DNA of 64,000 nt from Methanobrevibacter olleyae (GCF_900114585.1 NZ_FOTL01000002.1:62001-126000), one strand, 5' to 3'. Shown: positions 39,416-48,923, counted from the stretch's first letter. Program-made: numbers and translations. Notes: generated from the letters alone by a model not told the origin.

Positions 39416-39858
39416 TAAATCATCTCACACTTATTACTCATTGCATATCAAGATAATAAATAAACTATTAAGCTTAACCATATATAAATCAAAAATTACA
39501 ACTAATTGAAGACAAATAATTCAACTATTATCTTATTATACTGAAAATAAATTACTTTAAAATATTAGAATAAATACCTCAATACAATAATTAATTCTAA
39601 GATATAAATCATAATACTAATATATATGATTTGTTTACTTAAATAATTTAGTATATTAGTAGATTTAAAAAATATAAAAACTAAAAAAGATAAGGAAATT
39701 AATATAAAAAACATCATTTTGATAAAAAGGAACATGAATAAAATAAAAAGATAGAACAAAACAAGGTAAATAAAATAAAAAGATAGAACAAAACAAGGTA
39801 AATAAAATAAAAATTGAGTAAATGAGATAAATAGAATAAAAAGAGTTAATTGAAAGAA
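39416..39858 (-). promoter_or_regulatory. kor operon promoter and gene-free spacer
   Basis: On the minus strand TGATTTATATATGG (TATA core at 39481-39488) lies about 66 bases before korD, a typical archaeal promoter. Farther on, the 32-base unit AGATAGAACAAAACAAGGTA... is duplicated at 39749 and 39781, in the 3' flank of mptD. Phe/Ile-rich frames in this spacer are low-complexity artefacts. Confidence 0.6.
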
Positions 39859-40230
39859 TCATTCTATAATTTCTTCAACAAACATTAAGGGATAATTTAA
39901 CTCTTCAATAAATTTAATTCTTATAACTGCTAAAACATCCTCTACTTTTGAATAAATTTTAACATCTATCATATCTCCACTAAGAGAAGTGTATTCAAAT
40001 TCAGTCATAGCTTTATCTAATCTGTCTAAATCAATAGAAACTTCTACTTTATCAATACAAGGTTGTAAAGTAAAGGATTCTTCCATAGCTTTTTCTAAAC
40101 TTGGAATAGTTTTTTTATTAAAAGGAGTTCCTACAAATTGATGGAAAAGAGCCCCCATACTAATAGCTCCTTCAAATATAGCTCGTTCTCTATTTGAAAT
40201 ATTTGAAAAATATTTTTCTTTACTGTCCAT
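39859..40230 (-). CDS. mptD: Dihydroneopterin aldolase, archaeal MptD type
   Basis: 123 residues. Cleaves 7,8-dihydroneopterin to 6-hydroxymethyl-7,8-dihydropterin and glycolaldehyde in methanopterin synthesis. The N-terminal NISNRERAIFEGAISMGALFHQFVGTP is the strongly conserved MptD signature, with length about 120 as expected; the family is unrelated to bacterial FolB. It sits between kor and the sortase gene with its own spacer. Confidence 0.9.
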   Translation of the reverse strand: MDSKEKYFSNISNRERAIFEGAISMGALFHQFVGTPFNKKTIPSLEKAMEESFTLQPCIDKVEVSIDLDRLDKAMTEFEYTSLSGDMIDVKIYSKVEDVLAVIRIKFIEELNYPLMFVEEIIE

Positions 40231-40306
40231 AGAAATACCTCAAAAATTAAACTAGAAGTAAATTATAAATAAACTTTAAATTAACACTAATCGATTAATA
40301 GATCGA

Positions 40307-41068
40307 TTAATTAATTCCCATTAAACTATTTAACCATCCTAACTGGTCTGCCCATATCTGTGAAGATACTGGGAAAATACAGAAATAAATAAGAACAATT
40401 GTTATTGCTATAACAACTGCTAAAATGATTTTTCTTTCCTCAACAGGTGTGAAATAAACTACGATTAAGCCTAAAACTAAAAATCCTAACATTATAAACC
40501 ATGCCCAATGAGCTTGAGGATTCTCTTCTAAAGCAGTTTCATTAATTAAACTTATTGAATCTAAATCAGCTGTTACAACTAACCTTTCAGCAGTTGAACC
40601 TATTGGATGACATGTAACTAAAAATAATTCCTGCTTATGTATATCTCCAGTTTCATGACTTTCATTTAACTTTAAATCATTAGTTGGTGAGACTATTTTA
40701 GATTCTTTAAAAGTATAATTTACCTCACCGATACCTGGCCATTCTAATGTAATTATATCTCCTTTTTTAAGAGTATCTAAGCGTAAAAATGGAGAGCCTT
40801 GCAATGTTCTATGACCAAATAAAACAACATCCCCCTTAGTTGGAATATTAGAATAATCATCTATATAAACACCTTGAGATATAGAAACATTATTAATTTT
40901 TTCAAAAACACCAATAGATGGAATAATAACTACAGATGCATTAGTATCATTAGATTCAGCAACATTTTTATATGCAAAGTAATTTACTTCTGTTAAAGCA
41001 TATAATCCTATAATTAAAAAAGCAATAATTACAATAATTGTTGAAAATTTTATATTTTTAAAATCCAT
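40307..41068 (-). CDS. Archaeal sortase-family transpeptidase
   Basis: About 253 residues (ATG at 41068; an ATG four codons upstream is possible, and the residue numbers here are counted from it). Transmembrane helix at 15-30, an extracytoplasmic sortase domain, then two helices near 193-210 and 217-236. The catalytic triad is visible: His90 (LFGHRTLQGSPFLRLDTL), Cys157 (LVTCHP, the TLxTC equivalent) and Arg166 (ERLVV). Sortases cleave a sorting signal and join proteins to a wall or to each other. In a pseudomurein archaeon the substrates are unknown; the adhesins in this window end in basic repeats or a plain helix, without LPxTG. A tandem array of TATA-like boxes precedes it. Confidence 0.85.
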   Translation of the reverse strand: MDFKNIKFSTIIVIIAFLIIGLYALTEVNYFAYKNVAESNDTNASVVIIPSIGVFEKINNVSISQGVYIDDYSNIPTKGDVVLFGHRTLQGSPFLRLDTLKKGDIITLEWPGIGEVNYTFKESKIVSPTNDLKLNESHETGDIHKQELFLVTCHPIGSTAERLVVTADLDSISLINETALEENPQAHWAWFIMLGFLVLGLIVVYFTPVEERKIILAVVIAITIVLIYFCIFPVSSQIWADQLGWLNSLMGIN

Positions 41069-41115
41069 AAAAATCATCAATAAAATTAAATACTATATTT
41101 TAAATTTTTTAATAT

Positions 41116-41236
41116 AATTTTATATAGTCAAATATATACCAATTTATATACTCAAATATACACCAATTTATATACTCAAATATACACCAATTTATATACT
41201 CAAATATACACCAATTTATATACTCAGATTTATACA
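41116..41236 (-). promoter_or_regulatory. 24-bp tandem array of TATA-like boxes upstream of the sortase gene
   Basis: Five units of 24-25 bases (AATTTATATACTCAAATATACACC on the plus strand) at 41116, 41141, 41165, 41189 and 41213. On the gene strand each carries TATATAAATT; the copy nearest the gene reads CTATATAAAATT and lies about 45 bases before the start, the correct place for a promoter. Confidence 0.65.
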
Positions 41237-41340
41237 TTTTTATCTATTTTTTATATTTAATAAATTTTTAATATTTTTATTATAAAATGAAAATGAATTA
41301 TTAAAAAATTAAAAGAAAAACACAAAAAGTTTTCTAAAAA

Positions 41341-41470
41341 AAAATTAAAAGAAAAAATGAAAAAAGCTAATGAGAAATAAAAAATTAAAAGAAAAAATGA
41401 AAAAAGCTAATGAGAAATAAAAAATTAAAAGAAAAAATGAAAAAAGCTAATGAAAAATAAAAAATTAAAA
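41341..41470 (-). repeat. 40-bp tandem repeat at the 3' end of the SAF-like gene
   Basis: Three 40-base units (41341, 41381, 41421; the third has one change) plus ten bases of a fourth, which contains the stop codon (41465-41467) of the minus-strand gene. On that strand each unit carries U-rich tracts (CATTTTTTCTTTTAATTTTTTA) that could act as repeated terminators. Confidence 0.85.
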
Positions 41471-43168
41471 AAGATCTAAAGATTGATTTTGATATAAATT
41501 TTGATAATATGTTTCACTTAATTCTGATACTGCCCAATTAGGTGCAAAATCTGTAGGAATTGTTAAGATTAAATTATCCATATTATTTATCACGAAATTA
41601 ACATCAGATTGTGGGACTTCTAAAAGAATAATGTATTCAGAATCCAAATCTCCTAAATTAGACATACGTTCAAAGTTAGATAATCTAATACCATAATTCA
41701 TTAAATAAGAGTCTAAAGTATTATTATTCCTATTTGAATTCAATAGCTCTCTTTTGAGAAGTTCTTCTACATCACTTGAAAAGGAAGTTCTGTTCTCAAA
41801 AAGATTAGTTTGATTTCCTTTAATAATAGTATTTGATATAGAGATAGTGCTATCTACTAATCCACTATCTTTAGAACGTAAAATAGCTAAAACAGTGGCA
41901 CCACTTACTTTAGGACCCTCTTCTATCTTTTCTAACTTATTTTGTGATAAATTACTAAATGAACTAGATCCATAGCTAGAATTATATTCTAAATTTTCAT
42001 TATCACCAGCACCTTTACCATTACTGGATAAAGTATTATTTAGAGAATTATCCTCTGAATGGATAGAATCCGATTCATCCTTTATATCCCCATATCCATT
42101 ATATTCTGAAGAATCATTATTTAAAGAATAAATATCAACAACAGATCCTACAGAAATTAAACCAGCAGTAGCTTGAAGTCTTGAAAGAGAAATTGGAACG
42201 ATTACTGTATTAACTTTTTCAAATTGAACATTTGATAAAATTTTAGCGTCATTATCCCTAATAAATTCATTAGCATCTTTAACAGACATTATGACATTTT
42301 TACTTTCTCCATAAGACATCATAACTCTACCAAAAGCATCCTTAGAAGATACAATTTTTGAACTGTGATAGATTCTCCAATCTTTAGTAGCATACCTTAA
42401 AACATCAATAGATCTAATTTCATCAATATCATAAGCTTGATTTATCTGATTTTCTAAAGAATAAAAATTTTCATTAAGTTCCAAAGGTCCTTTATACAAT
42501 GCATTAAGTTCGTTTAATTTTGAATTTTTTTCTAAATTTAATTCATTTTGAAATGGTTGATAAATAAAAAAATAAAATACCGAGGATATTAAGACTAAAA
42601 ATATTAATATAATTGCTATTTTACCAAATAATGACTTTGAAGAGCTATCTTTATTCAATAAACTATTTTTAAAATTTAATAAGACATCTTTAATATTTTT
42701 CTTATTAGCACTATTTTTATCAATATTTTTCTTTTTATAATAGCCATTATTTATTGAATTTTTAGAAAAATTTAAATCTGATTCCTCATAATCTAAGCTA
42801 TTAAAAGGTTTAGCTTCATTAAAAGAACCAACCTCTCGGGAATTTTCAAAGTCAGTTAAATCATCACAATCATGAGAATAAATATATTTTTCATATTTTT
42901 CATCAACACCTTCTAAATCTTCATCAATATTAAAAATATCCTTAGAACTAAATTTATCATTATAAAATCCAGAACTTGAACTAGAATTATTTTTTAAAGG
43001 AGAATTTTCTGGGATGATAGAATCAAAATTAGTAAAATTCAAATGACTTCCCTTTTTATCCTTATTATTACCATCGGATTTTAATTTATTTTTTCCCCAT
43101 AAATTTTTAAATTTAGATTTAAATGAATTATTTTTAAATAAATTAAATCGATTTTTTCGATTAGTCAT
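41465..43168 (-). CDS. Membrane-anchored protein with CpaB/SAF-like domain (DUF515-like)
   Basis: About 567 residues from ATG at 43168 (an in-frame TTG is three codons upstream). The N-terminal 180 residues are Asn/Ser/Lys/Asp-rich and probably disordered and cytoplasmic; one helix lies at about 186-206 (KIAIILIFLVLISSVFYFF); the rest is outside. VPISLSRLQATAGLISVGSVVDIYSL resembles the CpaB/RcpC pattern in which a SAF domain precedes GLLRPGDRVDV, and IILLEVPQSDVNFVINNMDN resembles its later part. A low-complexity Ser/Asn insert splits the domain. I suspect a DUF515-type methanogen family. Possibly a pilus or surface assembly part (inference). Confidence 0.55.
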   Translation of the reverse strand: MTNRKNRFNLFKNNSFKSKFKNLWGKNKLKSDGNNKDKKGSHLNFTNFDSIIPENSPLKNNSSSSSGFYNDKFSSKDIFNIDEDLEGVDEKYEKYIYSHDCDDLTDFENSREVGSFNEAKPFNSLDYEESDLNFSKNSINNGYYKKKNIDKNSANKKNIKDVLLNFKNSLLNKDSSSKSLFGKIAIILIFLVLISSVFYFFIYQPFQNELNLEKNSKLNELNALYKGPLELNENFYSLENQINQAYDIDEIRSIDVLRYATKDWRIYHSSKIVSSKDAFGRVMMSYGESKNVIMSVKDANEFIRDNDAKILSNVQFEKVNTVIVPISLSRLQATAGLISVGSVVDIYSLNNDSSEYNGYGDIKDESDSIHSEDNSLNNTLSSNGKGAGDNENLEYNSSYGSSSFSNLSQNKLEKIEEGPKVSGATVLAILRSKDSGLVDSTISISNTIIKGNQTNLFENRTSFSSDVEELLKRELLNSNRNNNTLDSYLMNYGIRLSNFERMSNLGDLDSEYIILLEVPQSDVNFVINNMDNLILTIPTDFAPNWAVSELSETYYQNLYQNQSLDLF

Positions 43169-43504
43169 AGTTATCAAACCTAAAATAAAATGAGATATAT
43201 AAAATAGAAAAACAGGTTTGAAGATAATAGAATTAAATTTAATTAATAATCACTTAATTTGATAAAAATAGTTTGATAAAATAGAATAAATCCCTTAATA
43301 GAACATAAATAAAATTAAGATTTAAAAAAAATAAAATAAATAAAATAAATTAAAAAATAAAAACAAATAAATATAATTTAAATAAATCACTAAGTTTAAA
43401 AATTACCCATATAATTTAAATAAATCACTAAGTTTAAAATTACATATATATAAATTAAATAAATCACTAAGTTTAAAAATTACATATATATAATTTAAAT
43501 AAAA
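43169..43504 (-). repeat. Spacer with ~39-bp tandem repeat at the 3' end of pssA
   Basis: AAATAAATCACTAAGTTTAA and the following bases start at 43380, 43418 and 43457, with a partial copy at 43497 that reaches the pssA stop (43505-43507). Apart from this array the spacer holds only AT-rich DNA and the presumed promoter of the SAF-like gene. Confidence 0.75.
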
Positions 43505-44455
43505 TTATTCGTTTTCTACTTCACCAGTGCTAATATTTTCTAATTTATCCTCTTCATCAATTTTATTTTTTTCTTCACTATATTCTTTATTTTCTCCAAC
43601 GATTTCTCCAGAAGAAACTTGATTAATAGTATCTTTCATAGATTTAAATGCTTCTTGAGCAGAGGTTAATGAAAGGCCAAATTTATTAGTTGTTATTTCT
43701 CTAGCTTGAACTATATTTCTATTGACATTCTCTACAGTCAATGCCTCTTCAGTATCAATGAAAAATTCTAAAAATGTCATAAACATATAGATTAATGATA
43801 ATACAAATAATATTAAAGCTGGAAGATTTACTGCTCCAATAAAGATATCAATAGGTAAAATTAATAATATTATCATTAAGGCACTGAATCCGATAAGATA
43901 ATAATTATCCACTTTAGGATATCTAATTGTACTAATCATTAAATAACCTGCAAATAGCATTAATATAGTGGCAACGATAATATTGAATAATCCACTAAGA
44001 TAATAAGACACTAATATAATCGCAGTAGCAGGTATTGGGAAACCAACAAACCCAGGATAATTAATTCTATCAGAAATTATATTATAACGAGTAAGTCTTA
44101 AAATACCACAGATAAGTGTGAAAATAGCAACAATAGCTACTAAGTAAGCTGCCCAATCAGATATACCTAATCCAATGTAGTATAAAATAACTGAAGGTGC
44201 TACACCAAAAGATACAATATCTGCTAAAGAATCTATATTTTTACCAAAACCAAGTTGGTCATTACGATTAAGTTTTCTAGAAACCCATCCATCTACAGAG
44301 TCAAAAACAACTGCAATAAGTACACATACTGATGCATATGTTAAATGATTATCCATAACCATTAAAATAGCTAAAAATCCAAATACCAAATTCAATATTG
44401 AAATGATATCAGGAATAGCTAAAAAATATCCCATTCCAACACTTTTTAATCTCAT
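43505..44455 (-). CDS. pssA: Archaetidylserine synthase (CDP-alcohol phosphatidyltransferase)
   Basis: 316 residues. Transfers serine to CDP-archaeol, a step to archaetidylserine and archaetidylethanolamine lipids of the membrane. The CDP-alcohol phosphotransferase motif is DSVDGWVSRKLNRNDQLGFGKNIDSLAD, followed by about six to seven hydrophobic helices. The last 80 residues are a cytoplasmic acidic tail (EEKNKIDEEDKLENISTGE) longer than in typical relatives. The enzyme of this family from Methanothermobacter has been characterised as archaetidylserine synthase. Confidence 0.9.
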   Translation of the reverse strand: MRLKSVGMGYFLAIPDIISILNLVFGFLAILMVMDNHLTYASVCVLIAVVFDSVDGWVSRKLNRNDQLGFGKNIDSLADIVSFGVAPSVILYYIGLGISDWAAYLVAIVAIFTLICGILRLTRYNIISDRINYPGFVGFPIPATAIILVSYYLSGLFNIIVATILMLFAGYLMISTIRYPKVDNYYLIGFSALMIILLILPIDIFIGAVNLPALILFVLSLIYMFMTFLEFFIDTEEALTVENVNRNIVQAREITTNKFGLSLTSAQEAFKSMKDTINQVSSGEIVGENKEYSEEKNKIDEEDKLENISTGEVENE

Positions 44456-45133
44456 AATTTGACTCCAATAATACTTTAAACAAACTCCTTATTAATTTTT
44501 TCTAAAAAAGAATATAAATTCTTTTAATTAAAGTAAAAATAATAATTTGATGTTAAAATTAAGATTTAATAAAAAAATTTAATTAAAATTAAAAAATGAA
44601 CTAAAATTATTATTTTTAATCAAAATAAATTTAATTAAATAAAGTAAATTTTTTAATATGAAATGAATTCCCACATGAAATAAATTTCTTAAATTCATTA
44701 ATAAACTTAATTAAAAAATAAAAAATACTCCATTAATTAATTATATCCAATAATTATTATATTAATCAATAGTATTTAATATATTCTATTATTTTATACT
44801 ATCTTATTTTATCCTATTTAAAAAAGAATTTTTCAAACTTTTGAAAATATGAATTTAGAAAATAAATTTTTAAATCATGATTTTTTTAATTAAAACTTTT
44901 TTAAAATGAAAAACTAATAAACTCTAAAAATGAACTTAAAAAAATAAACAATAACCCTAAAGACAAAATTATATATTACAATAAGATATTCCTAAAGACA
45001 AAATTATATATTACAATAAGAAAATATATTAAAATAGAATAATATTAAAATTCTTAATTTTTAGTGAATAAAGTAATACTAATTATTTAAAATAAGAATT
45101 TGAAAATGGATTTAAACTCTATTAAGTGATTAT
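44456..45133. other. Gene-free divergent region upstream of pssA and the 45134 gene
   Basis: Nearly 700 AT-rich bases without a gene. A 35-base direct repeat (CCTAAAGACAAAATTATATA...) occurs at 44956 and 44991; each copy contains TATATTA and could duplicate a promoter of the plus-strand gene, about 140 bases downstream. AATGAATT and AATTCATT near 44660-44700 form a weak inverted repeat. Confidence 0.4.
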
Positions 45134-45856
45134 ATGATTGAAGAGAGAATACAAATTCTTAGAAGAGCGGCAAAAGTTTCTTCAAGAGAGAATAGTGAAC
45201 ATGCATGGTGTATCATAACAGGTAATGAAAAATTAGTTGATGATATAGCATATAATGCAATTACTGCTAAAGATAGAGTTCAAATTTTATTTAGAGAATC
45301 TATAAAAATTTTAGATAGATATACTGCAAAAAGATTCGACTGTATTATGCTCAAAGGAGAATCATTAAAAATTAGTGAAATTAGAAATAGATGTAGAGAA
45401 AATGGTGGAGCATCAATAGAAATTACTCAAGTACATATAGAAACAGTCCCTAATTTATTAGTGATTATTGGTCCTGAAGAACCTATGAAATCATTTAATG
45501 GAGAAACAAATAGGCAAAATGCTAAAATAAATATTTTAACAGAAGATCATACCAGTAGTTTCATAAAAGCTGAGCTTAATACAAAAATCAAATTACCATC
45601 ATTTTTAAGAAATACAATAACACCAATACTTGATATGAGTGATGTTGTTTTATCTGCACTTTTAATCTCTGTAATAGATGAAGAAAATATTGAACTAGTA
45701 AAACAAATTAGTCAAGATAATAGCCTATTTAGCATTGATTTAAAGAAAACAATCCAAGATAAAGAAAAACAAAGAATTCAAGAAGAAACTAAAGAAAATA
45801 AAACACCAGCAAATGAAGAAACCCAAACAAAAAACCAAACACAAGAAGAAAAATAA
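45134..45856 (+). CDS. Conserved hypothetical protein, probable methanogen-specific
   Basis: 240 residues, cytoplasmic (no signal or membrane segment). I do not recognise the family. Residues 1-200 look like a compact alpha/beta domain (MIEERIQILRRAAKVSSRENSEHAW..., RFDCIMLKGESLKISEIRNRCRENGG, NLLVIIGPEEPMKSF, LPSFLRNTITPILDMSDVVLS). The last 35 residues are a charged Gln/Glu/Lys/Asn tail. GTGAT serves as SD. It lies upstream of mreB in the same direction but 370 bases away. Its stop codon is inside a 37-bp tandem repeat. Confidence 0.75.
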   Translation: MIEERIQILRRAAKVSSRENSEHAWCIITGNEKLVDDIAYNAITAKDRVQILFRESIKILDRYTAKRFDCIMLKGESLKISEIRNRCRENGGASIEITQVHIETVPNLLVIIGPEEPMKSFNGETNRQNAKINILTEDHTSSFIKAELNTKIKLPSFLRNTITPILDMSDVVLSALLISVIDEENIELVKQISQDNSLFSIDLKKTIQDKEKQRIQEETKENKTPANEETQTKNQTQEEK

Positions 45857-45990
45857 AACTTTTTAAATCATATTTACTATAGAATAAAAATAAAACTTTT
45901 TAAATCATATTTACTATAGAAGAAAAATAAAACTTTTTAAATCATATTTACTATAGAAGAAAATAAAACTCTTTAGTTCATATTTACTAC
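45844..45990 (+). repeat. 37-bp tandem repeat including the stop codon of the 45134 gene
   Basis: AGAAGAAAAATAAAACTTTT and the next 17 bases begin at 45844 (coding for the final Glu-Glu-Lys and stop), 45881, 45918 and 45955. The first three copies are almost identical, the fourth more diverged. Confidence 0.9.
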
Positions 45991-46228
45991 TTTTTAAAAT
46001 TTCTACTAAATACACATCATCCAACTTTAAAATATTTTTCATATTTTTATACAAAAACTTATTATTAATAAAAATTATAAATAACTATTATTATAAATAT
46101 TAATTAATTTATTTTTTTAAGAATTTTTAATTTTTAAAAAAATAGGATTTAGATAATAAATTAAATCTTAAATTAATTAAGCAATATAATAAATTATTTA
46201 ATTTTATTTTATCAATGGAGGAATAACT
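45991..46228 (+). other. Spacer and leader of mreB
   Basis: AT-rich, no gene. It ends with a strong SD GGAGG (46217-46221) seven bases before the TTG start of mreB. The promoter is not clear; TTATAAATATTAATT near 46090 is a candidate. Confidence 0.35.
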
Positions 46229-47299
46229 TTGAGTATTTTCGGAAATGAAGACGCTATTGAAATTGAACCAACTAGAGTTGTGAAAAATAGTTTAGGTATC
46301 GACTTAGGTACATTAAACACTGTAATCGCAAAACCATCAGGAGATAAATTTGATTTATACCAAATCCCTTCTGTAGTTGCTGTTAAAAAAGATGATCCTT
46401 CTGCAGTGCTTGCTGTTGGAGAAGAAGCTAAAAAAATGTTAGGTAGAACTCCAGAAGATATTGTAGCAGTGAGACCACTTAAAAAAGGTGTAATTGAAAA
46501 TGTTGCACAGGCACAAGCATTACTCATTAGAGCAATGGAAATTGGTATCAACGAAGGAGAAACTGTAGGAAGAATTGTAATTGGAATTCCTGGAGATGCA
46601 TCTGAAGTAGAAAAAAATGCTGCTGAAGAAATCGGTAGAAAAGCAGGGGCAGAATATGTTTTAGTAGTTAGTGAAGGTTTAGCTGCAGCTATTGGTGCAG
46701 GATTACCTATAGCAGAACCTAACGGAACCATGGTAATAGATATTGGTGCAGGATCCACTGATTTAGTAATCATTTCCCTTGGAGGAATAAACGACATTGA
46801 AACTGTAAGGTTCGGTGGAGATGATATTGATAATAGAATCGTTGAGTTAGTTGCAGAAAAATACAATGCTGCAATAAGTATTCACGATGCAGAAGCTGCA
46901 AAAATGGAAGTTGGTATGATTCACTGTAGTGAAGAATTTGAAAACTTAAATTATGAAGTTATTGGCAAATCATTAGAAACTAACAGACCTAAAAAAGTTG
47001 TTATTGACTCAATGTTAGTTGCAGATGCAGTTGAACCTATTATAAAAGAAGTCATTGGTGGATTAAACCTCATATTAGAAAGATTACCTGCAGAATTAAT
47101 GATGGGAATTTATAATAATACTGTTGCAGTTGGGGGAAGTTCTAGGTTAAAAGGTCTTAAAGAAAGAATATTTGATGAAACTGAAGTTCCAATCAAAATA
47201 TCTGATGATCCTATGACTGTAGTTGCAAAAGGAACTGCTATTGTAGCTGCTGAACCATTAGCTTTAGAACCAGAAGTACGTTTAAAAGCTATGAAATAA
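46229..47299 (+). CDS. mreB: Actin-like cell-shape protein MreB
   Basis: 356 residues. Actin/Hsp70-type ATPase: phosphate-1 SLGIDLGTLNTVIAK, phosphate-2 VIDIGAGSTDLVIISLGGI, adenosine loop NTVAVGGSSRLKGLKE, plus VRPLKKGVIENV and VVSEGLAAAIGAG. MreB in archaea is known mainly from pseudomurein-walled groups, where it may guide wall growth as in rods. TTG start with ideal SD. A hairpin terminator follows. Confidence 0.88.
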   Translation: MSIFGNEDAIEIEPTRVVKNSLGIDLGTLNTVIAKPSGDKFDLYQIPSVVAVKKDDPSAVLAVGEEAKKMLGRTPEDIVAVRPLKKGVIENVAQAQALLIRAMEIGINEGETVGRIVIGIPGDASEVEKNAAEEIGRKAGAEYVLVVSEGLAAAIGAGLPIAEPNGTMVIDIGAGSTDLVIISLGGINDIETVRFGGDDIDNRIVELVAEKYNAAISIHDAEAAKMEVGMIHCSEEFENLNYEVIGKSLETNRPKKVVIDSMLVADAVEPIIKEVIGGLNLILERLPAELMMGIYNNTVAVGGSSRLKGLKERIFDETEVPIKISDDPMTVVAKGTAIVAAEPLALEPEVRLKAMK

Positions 47300-47341
47300 A
47301 TATTTAACAATTTCAAGCGTTAATTAATACGTATAAATACT

Positions 47342-47378
47342 ATGGATTGTTTTTACAATCCATAATATTCCTTTTAAA
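47342..47378 (+). terminator. Hairpin terminator after mreB
   Basis: ATGGATTGT (47342-47350) pairs perfectly with ACAATCCAT (47355-47363) around TTTT, followed by AATATTCCTTTT. It lies 43 bases after the stop. Confidence 0.7.
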
Positions 47379-47501
47379 CACTGATAACTCATACACCATT
47401 AAAATATTAACTATTTTTCAAAATTTAAAAGACTTATTTTTATAAAGGAAAAAATATTTAAAAAAGGTTAAAAATATTTAATAAAAAACTGGATTAATAA
47501 C

Positions 47502-48152
47502 ATGGATACACTAGGATTAGATGAAGCAGGACGAGGTCCTGTTTTAGGACCAATGGTTGTTGCAGGAATAGTTATACCTGAGAAAAAAGAAAAAATTATC
47601 GAAAGAATGGGTGTAAAAGACTCTAAAAGATTAACTCCAAATAGAAGAACTGTTTTATATCGTAAATTAACTAAGATGTTTGATTATGAAATTGTAGTTA
47701 TTACTGCAAAGGACATAGATACTTTAAGGGAAAAAGGAATTAATCTTAACCAAATAGAAAAGTTAGCAATGCGTAAAATAGTATCTAATTTAAGGGCTGA
47801 TAGGATAATTATTGATTCTTTAGATATTAAAGAAGGTAGACTTCAAGATGAAATGCAAGAGTATGTGGGAAATGCCAGCGAGGTTATTGCTGAGCATAAA
47901 GCAGATGATAAATATTTAACCGTTGGAGCTGCTTCAATTATTGCAAAAACAAAAAGAGATCTGCTGATTGAGGAAATCAATAAAGAATATATAAAATCCA
48001 CTAAAGATAGAGATGGAATCGGTTCTGGATATCCAAGTGATCCAAAAACTAAAAACTTCTTAAAGAAATTTAAATATGATGAAATGCCTGATTTTGTAAG
48101 AAGAACTTGGGGAAATGTTCAAAAAATCAAAGAAGCTGAAAAATTAAATTAA
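47502..48152 (+). CDS. rnhB: Ribonuclease HII
   Basis: 216 residues. Cuts RNA in RNA-DNA hybrids. Catalytic acidic residues are in LDEAGRGPVLGPMVVAG and RIIIDSLD, with the family motif AEHKADDKYLTVGAASIIAKTKRD and GSGYPSDPKT near the end. The SD is weak (GGATTAATAAC). Confidence 0.95.
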   Translation: MDTLGLDEAGRGPVLGPMVVAGIVIPEKKEKIIERMGVKDSKRLTPNRRTVLYRKLTKMFDYEIVVITAKDIDTLREKGINLNQIEKLAMRKIVSNLRADRIIIDSLDIKEGRLQDEMQEYVGNASEVIAEHKADDKYLTVGAASIIAKTKRDLLIEEINKEYIKSTKDRDGIGSGYPSDPKTKNFLKKFKYDEMPDFVRRTWGNVQKIKEAEKLN

Positions 48153-48299
48153 TATAAATGCTTTGATTATTAAATCTAGTTATAAAATATAAAATAGCAC
48201 ATAAAATAAAAAAAAAGAGTTTTATAAAATAAATAACTAAAAATAAAAAAGTAAAAAAAGTTTATAAAATAAATAATTAAAAAATAAAGAAAAAAAGAA

Positions 48300-48923
48300 T
48301 TATTTAGGATTTAATCCAGAAATGTTCCATTTTTCATCAAAAATAGCTGCAACTGAACAAACTGGATGTTCAAACTCAGCAAAGTCACCTTCATCGAAAA
48401 TAAATTTACATGCATCATTAGGATTTTCTGCAGAATAAATAACATCTTCAGGTGTATTTTTCTCATAAGTAGAAATAAACTGAGCGCCATCATCATCTAT
48501 TTTTTCAACTAAAACTTTATTATCAGTTACAATTCCAATATAAGCTTCGTAACTACCTTCATCTCCTTTTACAACTGCAGCAATTCTTGGAGTATTATAA
48601 TCATCTTTTTCATAATCTAAAGTGATTAAAGAATATGCTAAGGCATCTCTAATATTCATACCAAGAGCTATTTTATCTGCAATTGGATCAGTTTGCGAAC
48701 CATTTGAAATAATTGCAATATCATCTACAAGTTTTAAACAATTATATGCAATATAAGTGTTTTTAAATATATCTTTTTCAAACCCTTCTTTTGGAATAAT
48801 TGCTGCTTCATCTTCAAGAGCTTTTACCTGCCTATTAGGAAAAGATCTACTTGAAACTCTATAAGCTACAAATGGTTTTCCATTTTCTGTTTTTCCAGCG
48901 GAAATAATTCTACCTAAATACAT
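48300..48923 (-). CDS. purO: IMP cyclohydrolase, archaeal PurO
   Basis: 207 residues. Closes the purine ring of FAICAR to IMP in archaea that lack the PurH cyclohydrolase domain. The start [31 protein letters not shown] and [13 protein letters not shown] are typical PurO sequence. GGGGT serves as SD. It follows exbD in the same direction after a 176-base spacer with a 45-bp repeat. Confidence 0.93.
   Translation of the reverse strand: MYLGRIISAGKTENGKPFVAYRVSSRSFPNRQVKALEDEAAIIPKEGFEKDIFKNTYIAYNCLKLVDDIAIISNGSQTDPIADKIALGMNIRDALAYSLITLDYEKDDYNTPRIAAVVKGDEGSYEAYIGIVTDNKVLVEKIDDDGAQFISTYEKNTPEDVIYSAENPNDACKFIFDEGDFAEFEHPVCSVAAIFDEKWNISGLNPK

Noticed and set aside
39565-39862. Two overlapping Phe/Ile/Leu-rich minus-strand frames in the kor-mptD spacer
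   Set aside because: Low-complexity translations of a 32-bp tandem repeat and poly-A/T sequence; no start signals; one overlaps the end of mptD.
41116-41236. CRISPR array
   Set aside because: The 24-bp units are directly tandem with no unique spacers, and no cas genes are near. The same holds for the other tandem arrays of the window.
46204-46866. 220-codon minus-strand frame opposite mreB
   Set aside because: Ser/Pro/Ile-rich antisense shadow of a well-conserved gene.
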